In this document: positions 32,412 through 39,849 of the stretch, one piece after another | How positions within the stretch are numbered: position 1 is the first letter of the stretch | Layout: every line of letters starts with the position of its first letter | NCBI GenBank assembly: GCA_009692945.1 | Contig: SHYD01000021.1 | Span: 1 to 39,849 of the forward strand | Reading direction: 5' to 3' | Source: Dehalococcoidia bacterium | GTDB taxonomy: Bacteria; Chloroflexota; Dehalococcoidia; SHYD01 | DNA: 39,849 nucleotides | Notes under the pieces: generated by a model | Database searches by the model: none | Told to the model about the DNA's origin: nothing | Seen by the model: only the letters and a program-made list of their open reading frames with translations | Position numbers and translations under genes: made by a program

Positions 32412-32545
32412 TAGTGGTCCAAGACACGTAATGCGGGGTCATCACAGACCGCTCACCCTGAGCCTGTCGAAGGGCGAGCCCGTGGTTCGACGGGGCTCAC
32501 CACGAGCGGTTTCGTACCACCCGATTCATGAGTCATAGACCACTA
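32412..32545. mobile_element. MITE-like element whose right end supplies the carbonic anhydrase stop codon
   Basis: Ends CTAGTGGTC (32412-32420) and GACCACTAG (32537-32545) are exact inverted repeats of nine bases and stay alike for about 20. The inside has a large imperfect hairpin, CCGCTC...GAGCGG, with CCCTGAGCCTGTCGAAGGG (32456 onward), a sequence that recurs in part at about 27347. The carbonic anhydrase stop TAG lies in the right end (32543-32545). The remainder of the gap (32148-32411) shows no gene. Confidence 0.6.
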
Positions 32546-33472
32546 GCGGGAATCGTCCACGAACACATCCCGGCCGTAGAGCGGCTGAGTGATGCGGCTG
32601 TTGTAGTCGAACAGCGCCCGGAAGGTCTGGATCTGCGAGGGCGATACGCTCACCGGCGTCTTCATCAGCAGCCAGGACACGCCCTCGGAGCAGGGCGGCG
32701 TGGTGAGCGAGCCGGCGTAGCGGAAGGTGGTGCGGACGGCGGGCAGGATGGTGCTGGGATCGAATACCCCGGCGATGAGTTGCTGGCCGCCCTCTTTGGT
32801 GGGCATGGCCTCCCACACCGGGGCCAAGGCGTTGTTCTGCGCGCCGCTGTCGAGCAGCACGCCGACCACCGCCAGCTTGCCGTCCTTGTTCTTGTGCACC
32901 AGGTGCAGTTCCATGGGGAACTGGCGTCCGTTCACCGAGTGCTCGCTGGGGCGGTGGAAGTGGAACTGGGCCAGCTTGTACTCCTGGCCCTCCAGCACAA
33001 TGCCGCCGCCGTCGGTCGCAGGGTCGACGCCGAAGTTGCCCTGGATGGTGTGGCCGTTGTTCACCACCTGGACCTGGGCCGCGCGGTACTTGTAGTCGAT
33101 CTTGCTCAGCGGCGACGGGGTCGGGTTGCTGATGTCGATGGGCGATTGGGCCGAGCCGTCGAGGCACGCTTCATACGCTGCGGAAAGCCCGCCCCAGCGC
33201 TGCTGGCCCTGCTTGCCGGTGTAGTTCCAGTGGGGAGCGGCGTGCCCGGCGTCCTTGGCCGCCACGCCGTGGCCGGCGTCCTTGGCAGGCGCCGCGCCGT
33301 GAGGATCGGCAGAGGTGCTGCTGGTGTTCTCAGTCTCGTGGCCTGCGGCCGCAGCGCTGGCGCTGGGGTTGGTCTCTTTCTTGGTCTTGGCGCTGGGGGC
33401 GCAGCCGATGCTGAGCAACAGCAACGAGCTGGCCAGCAAACCAACAAAAAACTTCCCACTATTCAGTTGCAT
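32543..33472 (-). CDS. Alpha-type carbonic anhydrase, lipoprotein
   Basis: 309 residues from ATG 33472 with GGAGGT seven bases upstream. A signal peptide ends LLSIGC (Cys24, lipobox), then comes an Ala/His-rich linker with two AKDAGH units. The alpha-carbonic anhydrase domain follows: HWNYTG, QSPIDIS, zinc ligands His171 and His173 (FHFHRPSEH) and His190 (ELHLVH), Glu177-His178, and SLTTPPCSEGVSWLL near the end. It hydrates CO2 reversibly outside the cell membrane. The stop codon lies in a MITE-like end, so the last residues could be slightly altered. No bicarbonate transporter is adjacent. Confidence 0.93.
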   Translation of the reverse strand: MQLNSGKFFVGLLASSLLLLSIGCAPSAKTKKETNPSASAAAAGHETENTSSTSADPHGAAPAKDAGHGVAAKDAGHAAPHWNYTGKQGQQRWGGLSAAYEACLDGSAQSPIDISNPTPSPLSKIDYKYRAAQVQVVNNGHTIQGNFGVDPATDGGGIVLEGQEYKLAQFHFHRPSEHSVNGRQFPMELHLVHKNKDGKLAVVGVLLDSGAQNNALAPVWEAMPTKEGGQQLIAGVFDPSTILPAVRTTFRYAGSLTTPPCSEGVSWLLMKTPVSVSPSQIQTFRALFDYNSRITQPLYGRDVFVDDSR

Positions 33473-33669
33473 CTCGCCCACCTCCATCGGGAAATTCGCC
33501 CCGTTCAAATGAGGCTTCACCTGTACTATCGGTGGGGTCGAGCCGGGTGTGAGAGGGCGGGATGGGAGGGGATCAGCGGGTCGGTCGCCCGTAGCGGTGA
33601 CGCATGCGTCGAACGAACGGTTGTCCCGTAGTGGCGACGCCCGGTTGCGGGATGAGGGCGTGGGGCCGA

Positions 33670-33839
33670 GGGCGGGTTTCAAACCCGCCCCTACACCGGA
33701 TCGCCGGCCCCGCAACGAGGCCAATGGCGCGCATCGGCGCGTCAGCATCGGGCCGGGCAGGTCCCCGGAGAGCGGCCCGGATTGGGCTTATTACCGCCAC
33801 CGTTTGCGTTCTCCGTAGGGGCGGGTTTCAAACCCGCCC
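33670..33839. repeat. Inverted pair of GGGCGGGTTTC palindromes
   Basis: The 21-base palindrome GGGCGGGTTT-C-AAACCCGCCC occurs at 33670-33690 and 33819-33839. The first is followed by CCTAC and the second preceded by GTAGG, so the two units face each other. The 491-base gap 33473-33963 holds no gene; it also has two similar CCGTAG(C/T)GG(T/C)GACGC segments at about 33584 and 33627. Confidence 0.75.
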
Positions 33840-33963
33840 TGGGGCCGCCGGGCGGGAGCACCCGTCGGGATGGTTCACTCGTTGACAGCCCCCCGCCGGT
33901 GCGGTAGCGTACGCGCCATCGGGCCCGATTCGGGTCGCCGCCCGAACCCACAGGAGGAGCAGC

Positions 33964-35142
33964 TTGCCGGGACCGCTGGCGGGGATCCGCGTCTTCGACC
34001 TCACCATGTGGATGGTGGGGCCGTGGGCGTCGACGCAACTGGGGGCGCTGGGGGCCGATGTCATCCACATCGAGCACCCCAACGTCGATTGGGGGACGTT
34101 GGGCGCCGGGGTGCCGCCGCGCGTCAACGGCACCTCCATCGGCTACATCGCCTGGAACATGAACAAGCGCAGCCTGTTCCTGGACCTCAAGACCGCTGAA
34201 GACCGCGCCATCGCCCACGCGCTGCTCAAAACCTGCGACGTGTTCCTCATCAACATGCGGCCGGGGGTGGCGGAGCGGCTGGGCATGGGCTATGAGCAAC
34301 TGGCCGCGATCAACCCCCGGCTGGTCTACTGCTCCATCACCGGTTGGGGGGGCGACGGCCCCATGGCCGACCGCCCCGGGGCCGATGGCTACGCCAATTA
34401 CTTCACCGGCTTCTGGTCGGTCAACGGCCGGCCGGGCGGCCGCCGGGAGGTGTACCGCCACTTTACCCAGATGGACGGGACCACCGGGTTGCTGGCGGCG
34501 CAGGCGGTCCTGATGGCGCTGCTGGCACGCCGGCGCACCGGGCGCGGCCAGCGCATCGATATGAACATGGTACAGGCCTCGGCGGCGCTCCAGGCCACCC
34601 GATTGGCCGAGTTTCTGGCCAGCGGCAATGCCGCCGAACCGCTGGGCAGCGCGGCCTATGCCACCGCCCCAGACCAGGCCTTCGAGTGTGAAGACCGGCT
34701 CTACGTGGGGGTCTCGGTGACCAGCGAAGCCGAGTGGGCCGCATTCTGCGGCTTGATGGAGCGTCCGGACCTGATGGCGGACGCGCGTTTCAGCACCAAC
34801 GTCGAGCGGGTGAAGCATCGAGAAGCCCTGGCTGCGCTGCTGGAACCGGTGTTCCGCTCGAAACCCCAGTACTACTGGATGGAATACCTGGGCCGGGCCG
34901 GGATCCCCTGCGGCTACCCCCTGCGCTTCGAGCAGCTTCGGTACCATCAGCAGGCGTTGGAGAACGGCTATCTGGTGCGGCCGGAGACCTCGGGCTGGGG
35001 ACGCATCTATTCGGGCGGCCCGCCCTGGAGCTTCTCGGAAACGCCGGCCACGTGGACCGGCACCCCCATGCCCGGCGAACACACCTGGGCGATCCTCGAT
35101 GAGTTGAAAGTGGGGGCTCCCGCCCCCGCGACGGGAGGCTAA
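33964..35142 (+). CDS. CaiB/BaiF family CoA-transferase (first of a pair)
   Basis: 392 residues from a TTG at 33964 with AGGAGG six bases upstream; homology starts here (GPLAGIRVFDLT). Class III CoA-transferases move CoA between acids through an Asp-linked intermediate. Seen: QLGALGADVIHIEHP, NMNKRSLFLDLKT, INMRPGVAERLGMGYE, YCSITGWGGDGPMADRPG, ADGYANYFTGFW and GRGQRIDMNMVQAS. The usual catalytic Asp appears to be in the QMDGTTGLLAAQAVLMALL region. Substrate unknown. Homologous to the next gene, which begins right after it. Confidence 0.88.
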   Translation: MPGPLAGIRVFDLTMWMVGPWASTQLGALGADVIHIEHPNVDWGTLGAGVPPRVNGTSIGYIAWNMNKRSLFLDLKTAEDRAIAHALLKTCDVFLINMRPGVAERLGMGYEQLAAINPRLVYCSITGWGGDGPMADRPGADGYANYFTGFWSVNGRPGGRREVYRHFTQMDGTTGLLAAQAVLMALLARRRTGRGQRIDMNMVQASAALQATRLAEFLASGNAAEPLGSAAYATAPDQAFECEDRLYVGVSVTSEAEWAAFCGLMERPDLMADARFSTNVERVKHREALAALLEPVFRSKPQYYWMEYLGRAGIPCGYPLRFEQLRYHQQALENGYLVRPETSGWGRIYSGGPPWSFSETPATWTGTPMPGEHTWAILDELKVGAPAPATGG

Positions 35143-35143
35143 A

Positions 35144-36292
35144 CTGGCCGGACCGCTGGAGGGCTACCGGGTGGTGGAGCTGGTCGAGGGCGTGGCGGGC
35201 CCCGCCTGCGGCCTGCAACTGGGCGACGCTGGTGCTGACGTGATCAAGATCGAGCCGTTGGCGGGCGACCGCGCCCGGGGCTGGGGACCGCCCCTGATGG
35301 GGGATACCAGCGCGGTATTCCTCGCCCTCAACCGCAACAAACGCAGCATCGCCCTCGATCTCGCCTCGGCCAACGGTTTCGAGACGGCACGACGCCTGCT
35401 GGCGGCGGCCGACGTGGTGATCGCCGAGCCCGCCCGGTTGCCCGACGCTGCGCTGGGTTACGAGGCGGTGGCCGCCCTCAACCCCCAGATCGTCTACTGC
35501 GCCGTCTCAGGGTTCGGGCCCAAGGGGCCCTGGGCGGGGCTGCCCGCGGGAGAGCTGCCGGCGCAACTGCTGGCCGAGGCCACCGCTTCGCTGGGGCGTC
35601 CCGGTGAGCCGCCGGTGCGGGCGGGAGCGGACCTGGGCGGCATGTACGCCGCCATCTACGGGGTGCAGGGCATCTGCGCTGCCCTGCTGGCGCGGGACGT
35701 GATCGGGCGTGGGCAACGGGTGGACGTCTCGCTGTTCGGCTCGCTGCTGGCCATGCGCTCGACGCTGTGGGGCGCACACTCCAACCCCGACGAGTGGTGG
35801 GGTTTCCACCTGGACAGCTACGTGAAGCCCCCCGACCACGGGTATCAGTGCAACGACCTGCCCATTTACTTCACGTTGGCTCGCATGGACGCTGATCGCG
35901 AAGGCCTGCTGCGCGACCTCGACATGGAATGGGTGCGGGAAGACCCGCTGTTCGACCAGTTCATCACCGACAACGGTGGGGGCGGCGACCGCTATTCCCA
36001 CGTGGTGCACCACCTCTGGGAGCGGGCGTTCGCCAAGTTCACCGCCGCCGAGGTGATGGCGATCATCGAGCGCAACGGCGGCATCACCTTTCCGATGAAC
36101 GACTACCCCCGCTTCGTCGAGCAGGCCCAGGTGCAGCACCTCGGGGTAATTCGCACCGTGGACCACCCCGGCATCGGACCGGTGCGGATGGTGGCGCCGC
36201 CGTGGACCTTCTCCGGCACCCCGGCCGAGATCAGACGGCCCGCCCCGCGCTTGGGCGAGCACACGGATGAGGTGCTGAGGGAACTGCGGTAA
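35144..36292 (+). CDS. CaiB/BaiF family CoA-transferase (second of a pair), probable CTG start
   Basis: About 382 residues. Homology begins at LAGPLEGYRVVELVEGVAGP, encoded from a CTG at 35144, one base after the previous stop and five bases past GGGAGG. No ATG, GTG or TTG lies between that point and GTG 35171, which would drop the conserved N-terminal strand. CTG is therefore the likely start. Seen: LQLGDAGADVIKIEPLAGD, LNRNKRSIALDLAS, VYCAVSGFGPKGPWAG, GADLGGMYAAIYGVQGICAA and GRGQRVDVSLFGS. With the first gene it probably forms a heteromeric or parallel CoA-transferase unit. Confidence 0.8.
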   Translation: MAGPLEGYRVVELVEGVAGPACGLQLGDAGADVIKIEPLAGDRARGWGPPLMGDTSAVFLALNRNKRSIALDLASANGFETARRLLAAADVVIAEPARLPDAALGYEAVAALNPQIVYCAVSGFGPKGPWAGLPAGELPAQLLAEATASLGRPGEPPVRAGADLGGMYAAIYGVQGICAALLARDVIGRGQRVDVSLFGSLLAMRSTLWGAHSNPDEWWGFHLDSYVKPPDHGYQCNDLPIYFTLARMDADREGLLRDLDMEWVREDPLFDQFITDNGGGGDRYSHVVHHLWERAFAKFTAAEVMAIIERNGGITFPMNDYPRFVEQAQVQHLGVIRTVDHPGIGPVRMVAPPWTFSGTPAEIRRPAPRLGEHTDEVLRELR

Positions 36293-36430
36293 GCGCCTGG
36301 GACCACAGCGGGGTGCGAACAGCGTGGGCCGAAGCCCTCGGCCGGAGTCGGCGGGTAGGCTCCGGCCCCAAAGTTCAAAAAAATTTCACAAATTGCCGCC
36401 CAACCCCTTTCCAGAGGGTTGGCCTTCGGC

Positions 36431-36436
36431 TACAAT
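36431..36436 (+). promoter_or_regulatory. Possible -10 box for the ActA/ActB operon
   Basis: TACAAT lies 82 bases before the ATG at 36518, just past an inverted repeat (CCAACCC 36400-36406, GGGTTGG 36416-36422). No strong -35 is seen. Confidence 0.3.
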
Positions 36437-36517
36437 AGGCTCTCGGTGGCCGCTTGCCATGTTGGTGCGTGCCGCCTGTTTGTGGCGACGCTATTGAGCC
36501 GGAGAGGAGGCGCCCAG

Positions 36518-36808
36518 ATGGACCCGAGAGCGATCACCTCGTCAGATTGGGCGTCCTTCGGCTCCCTGGTAACTCTGCTGTGGGTGGTGGTGGTCTGTAA
36601 CGTGACCTTCGCCACCTGCCTGCTCTTGGCTCATGCCGCCGCCCCCTCGTTGCTGGGCACCGGCCACCTCAAGCCTGCGTTGGCGAAGGTGCGCCCGGTG
36701 ATCTACGCGGTCGGAATCGCGGCACTGATAGGCACCGGGTGGGCGGTCGTGAGCTGGATTGGTGGGTTGCACGTTGTTTACAGCGTCTACGACAAACGCC
36801 TCTTTTGA
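36518..36808 (+). CDS. Small membrane protein heading the ActA/ActB operon
   Basis: 96 residues from ATG 36518 with a perfect AGGAGG seven bases before it. Two hydrophobic helices are seen: SLVTLLWVVVVCNVTFATCLL with the following LAHAAAP, and VIYAVGIAALIGTGWAVVSWI. No family is recognised. The gap to the cytochrome gene is 33 bases, so it is part of the operon and may be a small subunit or assembly partner of the respiratory complex. Confidence 0.7.
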   Translation: MDPRAITSSDWASFGSLVTLLWVVVVCNVTFATCLLLAHAAAPSLLGTGHLKPALAKVRPVIYAVGIAALIGTGWAVVSWIGGLHVVYSVYDKRLF

Positions 36809-36841
36809 ACAAGAGGCGACTTTCTTGACAAGGAACCGATT

Positions 36842-37423
36842 GTGAACCGGGGCTCTCCCCTCATTCTTGGTGTTGCGGTGATCGTGGTCCTGCTTGCGGT
36901 ACTCGCCGGAGGCCAGGTGGTGGCCGCCCAGCTCCAGGCTGGGCCGGAGCAGCCGGTGGGATTCACCCACCTGACCCATGCCGGGACCCTGCAGATGGAC
37001 TGCACCTTCTGCCATCGCAATGTGGAGAAGGGCGCCAACGCCAGCGTTCCCGCCGTGCAGCAGTGTATGTTCTGTCATTCGGTGGTGTCGGAGAAAGAGA
37101 ACGCTCCGGGCGTCCCCAATGCCGAGATCGCCAAGGCGCGGGAGGCGTACGAAGCGGGCCGCCCCATAGACTGGATGCGGGTGCACCGGCTGCCAGATCA
37201 CGTGCGGTTCATTCACGAAGCGCACGTCCGGGCGCTGGGCCCGGCGCCTCAAAGCTGCACCGTTTGTCACGGCGATATCAAAGGCATGCAGAAGGTCTCC
37301 CAGGTCCAGTCGCTGAAAATGGGCGATTGCGTGTCGTGCCACCGTGGCGACCGCAAGGTCCTGATCGGCAACGAGATGAAGTCCTTCACCGCCCCCACCG
37401 ACTGCACGACCTGTCACAGGTAG
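36842..37423 (+). CDS. actA: Pentaheme cytochrome c, ActA-type
   Basis: 193 residues from a GTG at 36842 (AAGGAA about nine bases upstream). One N-terminal membrane helix (LGVAVIVVLLAVLAGG) is followed by five CxxCH sites at C54, C75, C139, C163 and C188. Typical ActA features are GFTHLTHAGTLQMDCTFCHR, VHRLPDHVRFIHEAHVR and MGDCVSCHRG. In alternative complex III, ActA carries electrons from the quinol side towards the monoheme subunit. The next gene is an ActB-type protein, 11 bases on, which fits that complex. Function in this organism remains inferred. Confidence 0.88.
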   Translation: MNRGSPLILGVAVIVVLLAVLAGGQVVAAQLQAGPEQPVGFTHLTHAGTLQMDCTFCHRNVEKGANASVPAVQQCMFCHSVVSEKENAPGVPNAEIAKAREAYEAGRPIDWMRVHRLPDHVRFIHEAHVRALGPAPQSCTVCHGDIKGMQKVSQVQSLKMGDCVSCHRGDRKVLIGNEMKSFTAPTDCTTCHR

Positions 37424-37434
37424 GCCAAGGTTTT

Positions 37435-39720
37435 ATGGAAGTTTCCCGGCGCAATTTCATCAAGGTTACCGGCGCATCCACGGCCGGAGCGGTGCTGTTC
37501 AACGGCTGCACGGTTCCGGACCGGGAGAAGGTCATCCAGAGCCCGAACCAACTGCCGGAAGATACCGTCAGCAGCTTCGAGAACTGGTACGCCAGCGTGT
37601 GCCGGGGCTGTTCCGCCGGCTGCGGCATCATCGTCCGGGTGGTCGAGGGCCGCGCCAAGAAGATCGAGGGTAACCCGGACCACCCGGTGAGCCAGGGCCG
37701 GTTGTGCGCCCGTGGGCAGGCCGGCCTCCAGGACCTCTACCACCCCGACCGCATCCGCAGCCCCTTGCGACGGGTGGGGCCGCGTGGTTCCGGGCGCTAT
37801 GACGTCATCTCGTGGGACGACGCCCAGGCCGAGTTGACGGGCCGCCTGAAGGCGCTGGCGGAGGAGGGCAAGGCGGATAGCGTGGTGCTGGCCACCGAGC
37901 CGCTCCGAGGGCTGAATGCGTTCATCGCCCAGCAGTTCAGCACCATCTATGGGGCCAGGCTCCTCGCATTCGAGCCGTTGGACCAGGGGGCGTTATGGAA
38001 GGCCTCCCGGGACGTGTTCGGCGAGGACACCATTCCCTTTTTCGACATCGAGCGGGCGAATTACGTCCTCTCCTTCGGGGCCAACTTCCTGGAGCCCTGG
38101 CTGTCGCAGGTCTCCTACAGCCGGGCCTACGGCGAGTTCCGCCAGGGCGAACGCCGGGAGCAGCGGGGCCATCTGGTGCAGTTCGAGCCCCGGATGTCGA
38201 TGACCGGCGCGAACGCCGATGAGTGGGTGACCATCAAGCCCGGCTCCGAAGGCATTCTGGCCATGAGCATGGCCTATGTCATCATCGCCGAGGGGTTGGC
38301 CAACCGCGCCGTGGTGGACATCATGACCGCCCGTGGCGGCGCCAGTGCCCTGGCCGCCTTCCGCCCCGAGGAGGCTTCGAAGCAGACCGGAGTCCCGGCT
38401 GAGCGGATCCAGGGGTTCGCCCGGGCCTTTGCCAAAACGGCGCCCGCGCTGGCCATTGGTGGCGCCGGGGCAGCGGCCCATACCAACGGCTCTTTCAATC
38501 TCACGGCGATACTTGCGCTCAACTTCTTGGTGGGAAACATCAATCGCCCCGGCGGCGTATTCGCCAACCCCACGGCATCGATCCCCGAATTCTCGGCGCG
38601 GGTGACCGCAGCGCCCTACCGGGAGTGGCAACGGCTGGCAGATCGGTTCGAAAACCCCAGCCTCCGGCCGGTGGGGATGCTGCTGGTCAACAACACGAAC
38701 CCGCTCTACGGGTTGCCGCTGGAGGCCAGATTCGGGGACGGCCTCAAAAAAGTCCCGATGATCGTTAGTTTCTCCAACATGATGGACGAAACCACGGTCA
38801 TGGCGGACCTCATTCTGCCCAGCGGCTCCTACCTGGAGTCGTGGGGAGACGATATCCCCGAGCCCGGCATCGGTTACGAGACCATCAGCTTCCAACAGCC
38901 GGTGGTGCGCCCGATGTACCTGACCCGCAGTTTTGCTGATGTCATGTTGGCCTCGGCAGCCGGTCTGGGCGGCCAGTTGAAGACGGCGTTGCCCTGGGAA
39001 AATCAACAGGCGGCGCTCAAGGCGGCGGCCGACAAGGTGTTCAAGCTGAACCGGGGTTCCGTCCGTGGTCCCAGCTTTGCGGGTTGGTGGAACGGCGTTC
39101 TGCAGCGCGGGGGCTGGTGGGACTTCACCCCCACAGGACGCAAGGACATCCGGGTGGCCGCCCCCACGCTGCCGCGGCAGGTGATATCCGCTAATTTCGC
39201 GGGGTCTGACAAGGAATTCCCGTTCCATTTGACGATTTTTGCGTCGACGGGTGTGGGCGATGGCCGTGGCGCCCACCTGCCCTGGCTCCAGATGACGCCG
39301 GACCCGACCACCACGATCGCCTGGCAGAGTTGGATCGAGGTCAACCCGAAGACCGCGACACGGCTGGGTCTGAAATCGAACGATATCGTGACGGTCACGG
39401 CGCCCAACAACCGCAAGCTCGAAGCCATCGTTTACGTTTACCCGGCGATACCGGAGGACGTGGTAGCCATGCCCGCGGGGCAGGGGCACAGCTTCATGGG
39501 CCGTTATGCCCAGAAGCGCGGCGCCAACCCCCTTGCCATCCTTGCGTCTCAGGTGGACAGCGACACCGGCGCGTTGGCGTGGGGCGCCACCAGGGTGCGG
39601 ATCGACAAGACAGGACGCACCGTGCGCCTGCCCAAGCTGGAGGGGGCGGTGCCCGCGGTGCAGCCCCCCGACTACGAAGTGGTTCAAATCACCGACCTGC
39701 GCAAAGCCGGCGGCAACTGA
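37435..39720 (+). CDS. Molybdopterin oxidoreductase-like protein, ActB-type
   Basis: 761 residues from ATG 37435. A Tat-type signal SRRNFIK is followed by a hydrophobic stretch ending LFNGC (Cys25). Cys56-x2-Cys59-x3-Cys63-x27-Cys91 looks like an intact [4Fe-4S] site. Then come Mo-bisPGD-type domains: SWDDAQAELTGRLKAL, VLSFGANFLEPW, WVTIKPGSEGILAMSMA, NFLVGNINRPGGV, LLVNNTNPLYGLP, LILPSGSYLESWGDD and a C-terminal beta-barrel (ATRLGLKSNDIVTVTAP). Canonical ActB fuses such a domain to a ferredoxin-like B2 domain of about 250 residues that is absent here; B2 is either a separate gene beyond the window or missing. A Psr/Phs-type enzyme is an alternative. A repeat follows 66 bases after the stop. 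Confidence 0.85.
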   Translation: MEVSRRNFIKVTGASTAGAVLFNGCTVPDREKVIQSPNQLPEDTVSSFENWYASVCRGCSAGCGIIVRVVEGRAKKIEGNPDHPVSQGRLCARGQAGLQDLYHPDRIRSPLRRVGPRGSGRYDVISWDDAQAELTGRLKALAEEGKADSVVLATEPLRGLNAFIAQQFSTIYGARLLAFEPLDQGALWKASRDVFGEDTIPFFDIERANYVLSFGANFLEPWLSQVSYSRAYGEFRQGERREQRGHLVQFEPRMSMTGANADEWVTIKPGSEGILAMSMAYVIIAEGLANRAVVDIMTARGGASALAAFRPEEASKQTGVPAERIQGFARAFAKTAPALAIGGAGAAAHTNGSFNLTAILALNFLVGNINRPGGVFANPTASIPEFSARVTAAPYREWQRLADRFENPSLRPVGMLLVNNTNPLYGLPLEARFGDGLKKVPMIVSFSNMMDETTVMADLILPSGSYLESWGDDIPEPGIGYETISFQQPVVRPMYLTRSFADVMLASAAGLGGQLKTALPWENQQAALKAAADKVFKLNRGSVRGPSFAGWWNGVLQRGGWWDFTPTGRKDIRVAAPTLPRQVISANFAGSDKEFPFHLTIFASTGVGDGRGAHLPWLQMTPDPTTTIAWQSWIEVNPKTATRLGLKSNDIVTVTAPNNRKLEAIVYVYPAIPEDVVAMPAGQGHSFMGRYAQKRGANPLAILASQVDSDTGALAWGATRVRIDKTGRTVRLPKLEGAVPAVQPPDYEVVQITDLRKAGGN

Positions 39721-39849
39721 TCGCCGGGCCGGCGAGCTAGTCTAGTGGGTTAAAGAATGGTGCCTATTACCGACACGGCTCGACAAGGGGTGTCCAGCGG
39801 GTCTCCCGCTGGCGAGGTACGTGAGGGGTGAGGTCAGTTGATAATCTAC
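39721..39849 (+). other. Window end: gap with a dispersed repeat
   Basis: No gene is seen. From 39786 to 39831 lies a repeat that is the reverse complement of 25232-25279, containing the stem CCAGCGGG-TCT-CCCGCTGG (39794-39812). A 24-codon frame from ATG 39757 runs into this repeat and is not credited. Whether the next respiratory gene lies beyond cannot be told. Confidence 0.7.

Noticed and set aside
37993-39687. 564-codon open frame antisense to the ActB-type gene
   Set aside because: No recognisable fold; composition is typical of a GC-driven shadow of the molybdopterin protein.
39757-39831. Small gene at the window end
   Set aside because: The 24-codon frame lacks a ribosome-binding site and most of it lies in a dispersed repeat.

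Overview
The window is high-GC, gene-dense bacterial DNA that looks like a metagenome-derived Chloroflexota chromosome (Dehalococcoidia/SAR202-like). That placement is inference. It rests on an ActA-type pentaheme cytochrome next to an ActB-type molybdopterin protein, a DUF951 protein, paired CaiB-type CoA-transferases, a thiolase/DUF35 pair, a Gfo/Idh/MocA protein, and many G/C-rich hairpin repeats between genes. No ribosomal operon, plasmid origin, complete prophage or CRISPR array is visible.

Layout. 1-1559: arginine-catabolism pair (LOR/SDH-type ornithine cyclodeaminase, frameshifted, then an ArgZ/AgrE-type arginine dihydrolase). 1580-3431: HEPN gene with an in-frame stop plus its small partner, and a metal-dependent cyclase. 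3897-6791: purM, a class A beta-lactamase-like lipoprotein and thyX. 6917-11858: a probable copper operon with an immunoglobulin-like secreted protein, a His-rich membrane protein, a YtkA-like anchored protein, a CopC-CopD-cytochrome c fusion and a beta-propeller lipoprotein. 11946-13439: orphan murE-like ligase. 13472-14768: tightly packed three-gene cassette of unknown function. 14912-17127: membrane protein, alpha/beta hydrolase and glyoxalase-fold protein. 17388-18102: tRNA-Tyr next to a beheaded D-aminoacylase and what may be an integrase tail. 18160-20887: four-gene minus-strand operon (glutaredoxin-like, DUF951, MFS exporter, pgeF). 21499-25005: large TM0106-type nuclease-helicase between repeat clusters. 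25729-28837: thiolase, DUF35 protein and Gfo/Idh/MocA oxidoreductase. 29414-32147: cheW (frameshifted) and a chemoreceptor. 32543-33472: alpha-carbonic anhydrase lipoprotein. 33964-36292: two CaiB-type CoA-transferases. 36518-39720: small membrane protein, ActA-type cytochrome and ActB-type protein, probably the head of an alternative complex III-type respiratory operon.

Three themes stand out. First, several genes are broken: indels in the LOR/SDH gene and cheW, a nonsense codon in the HEPN gene, and a 5'-deleted D-aminoacylase. This means either real decay or assembly errors. Second, related hairpin repeats and MITE-like elements fill nearly every long intergenic gap and in two places touch stop codons (purM and the carbonic anhydrase). 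Third, respiration and metal handling are prominent: copper import/oxidation, a cytochrome c domain fused to CopCD, and the ActAB pair. Long reading frames antisense to the genes described here are GC-driven shadows and are omitted.
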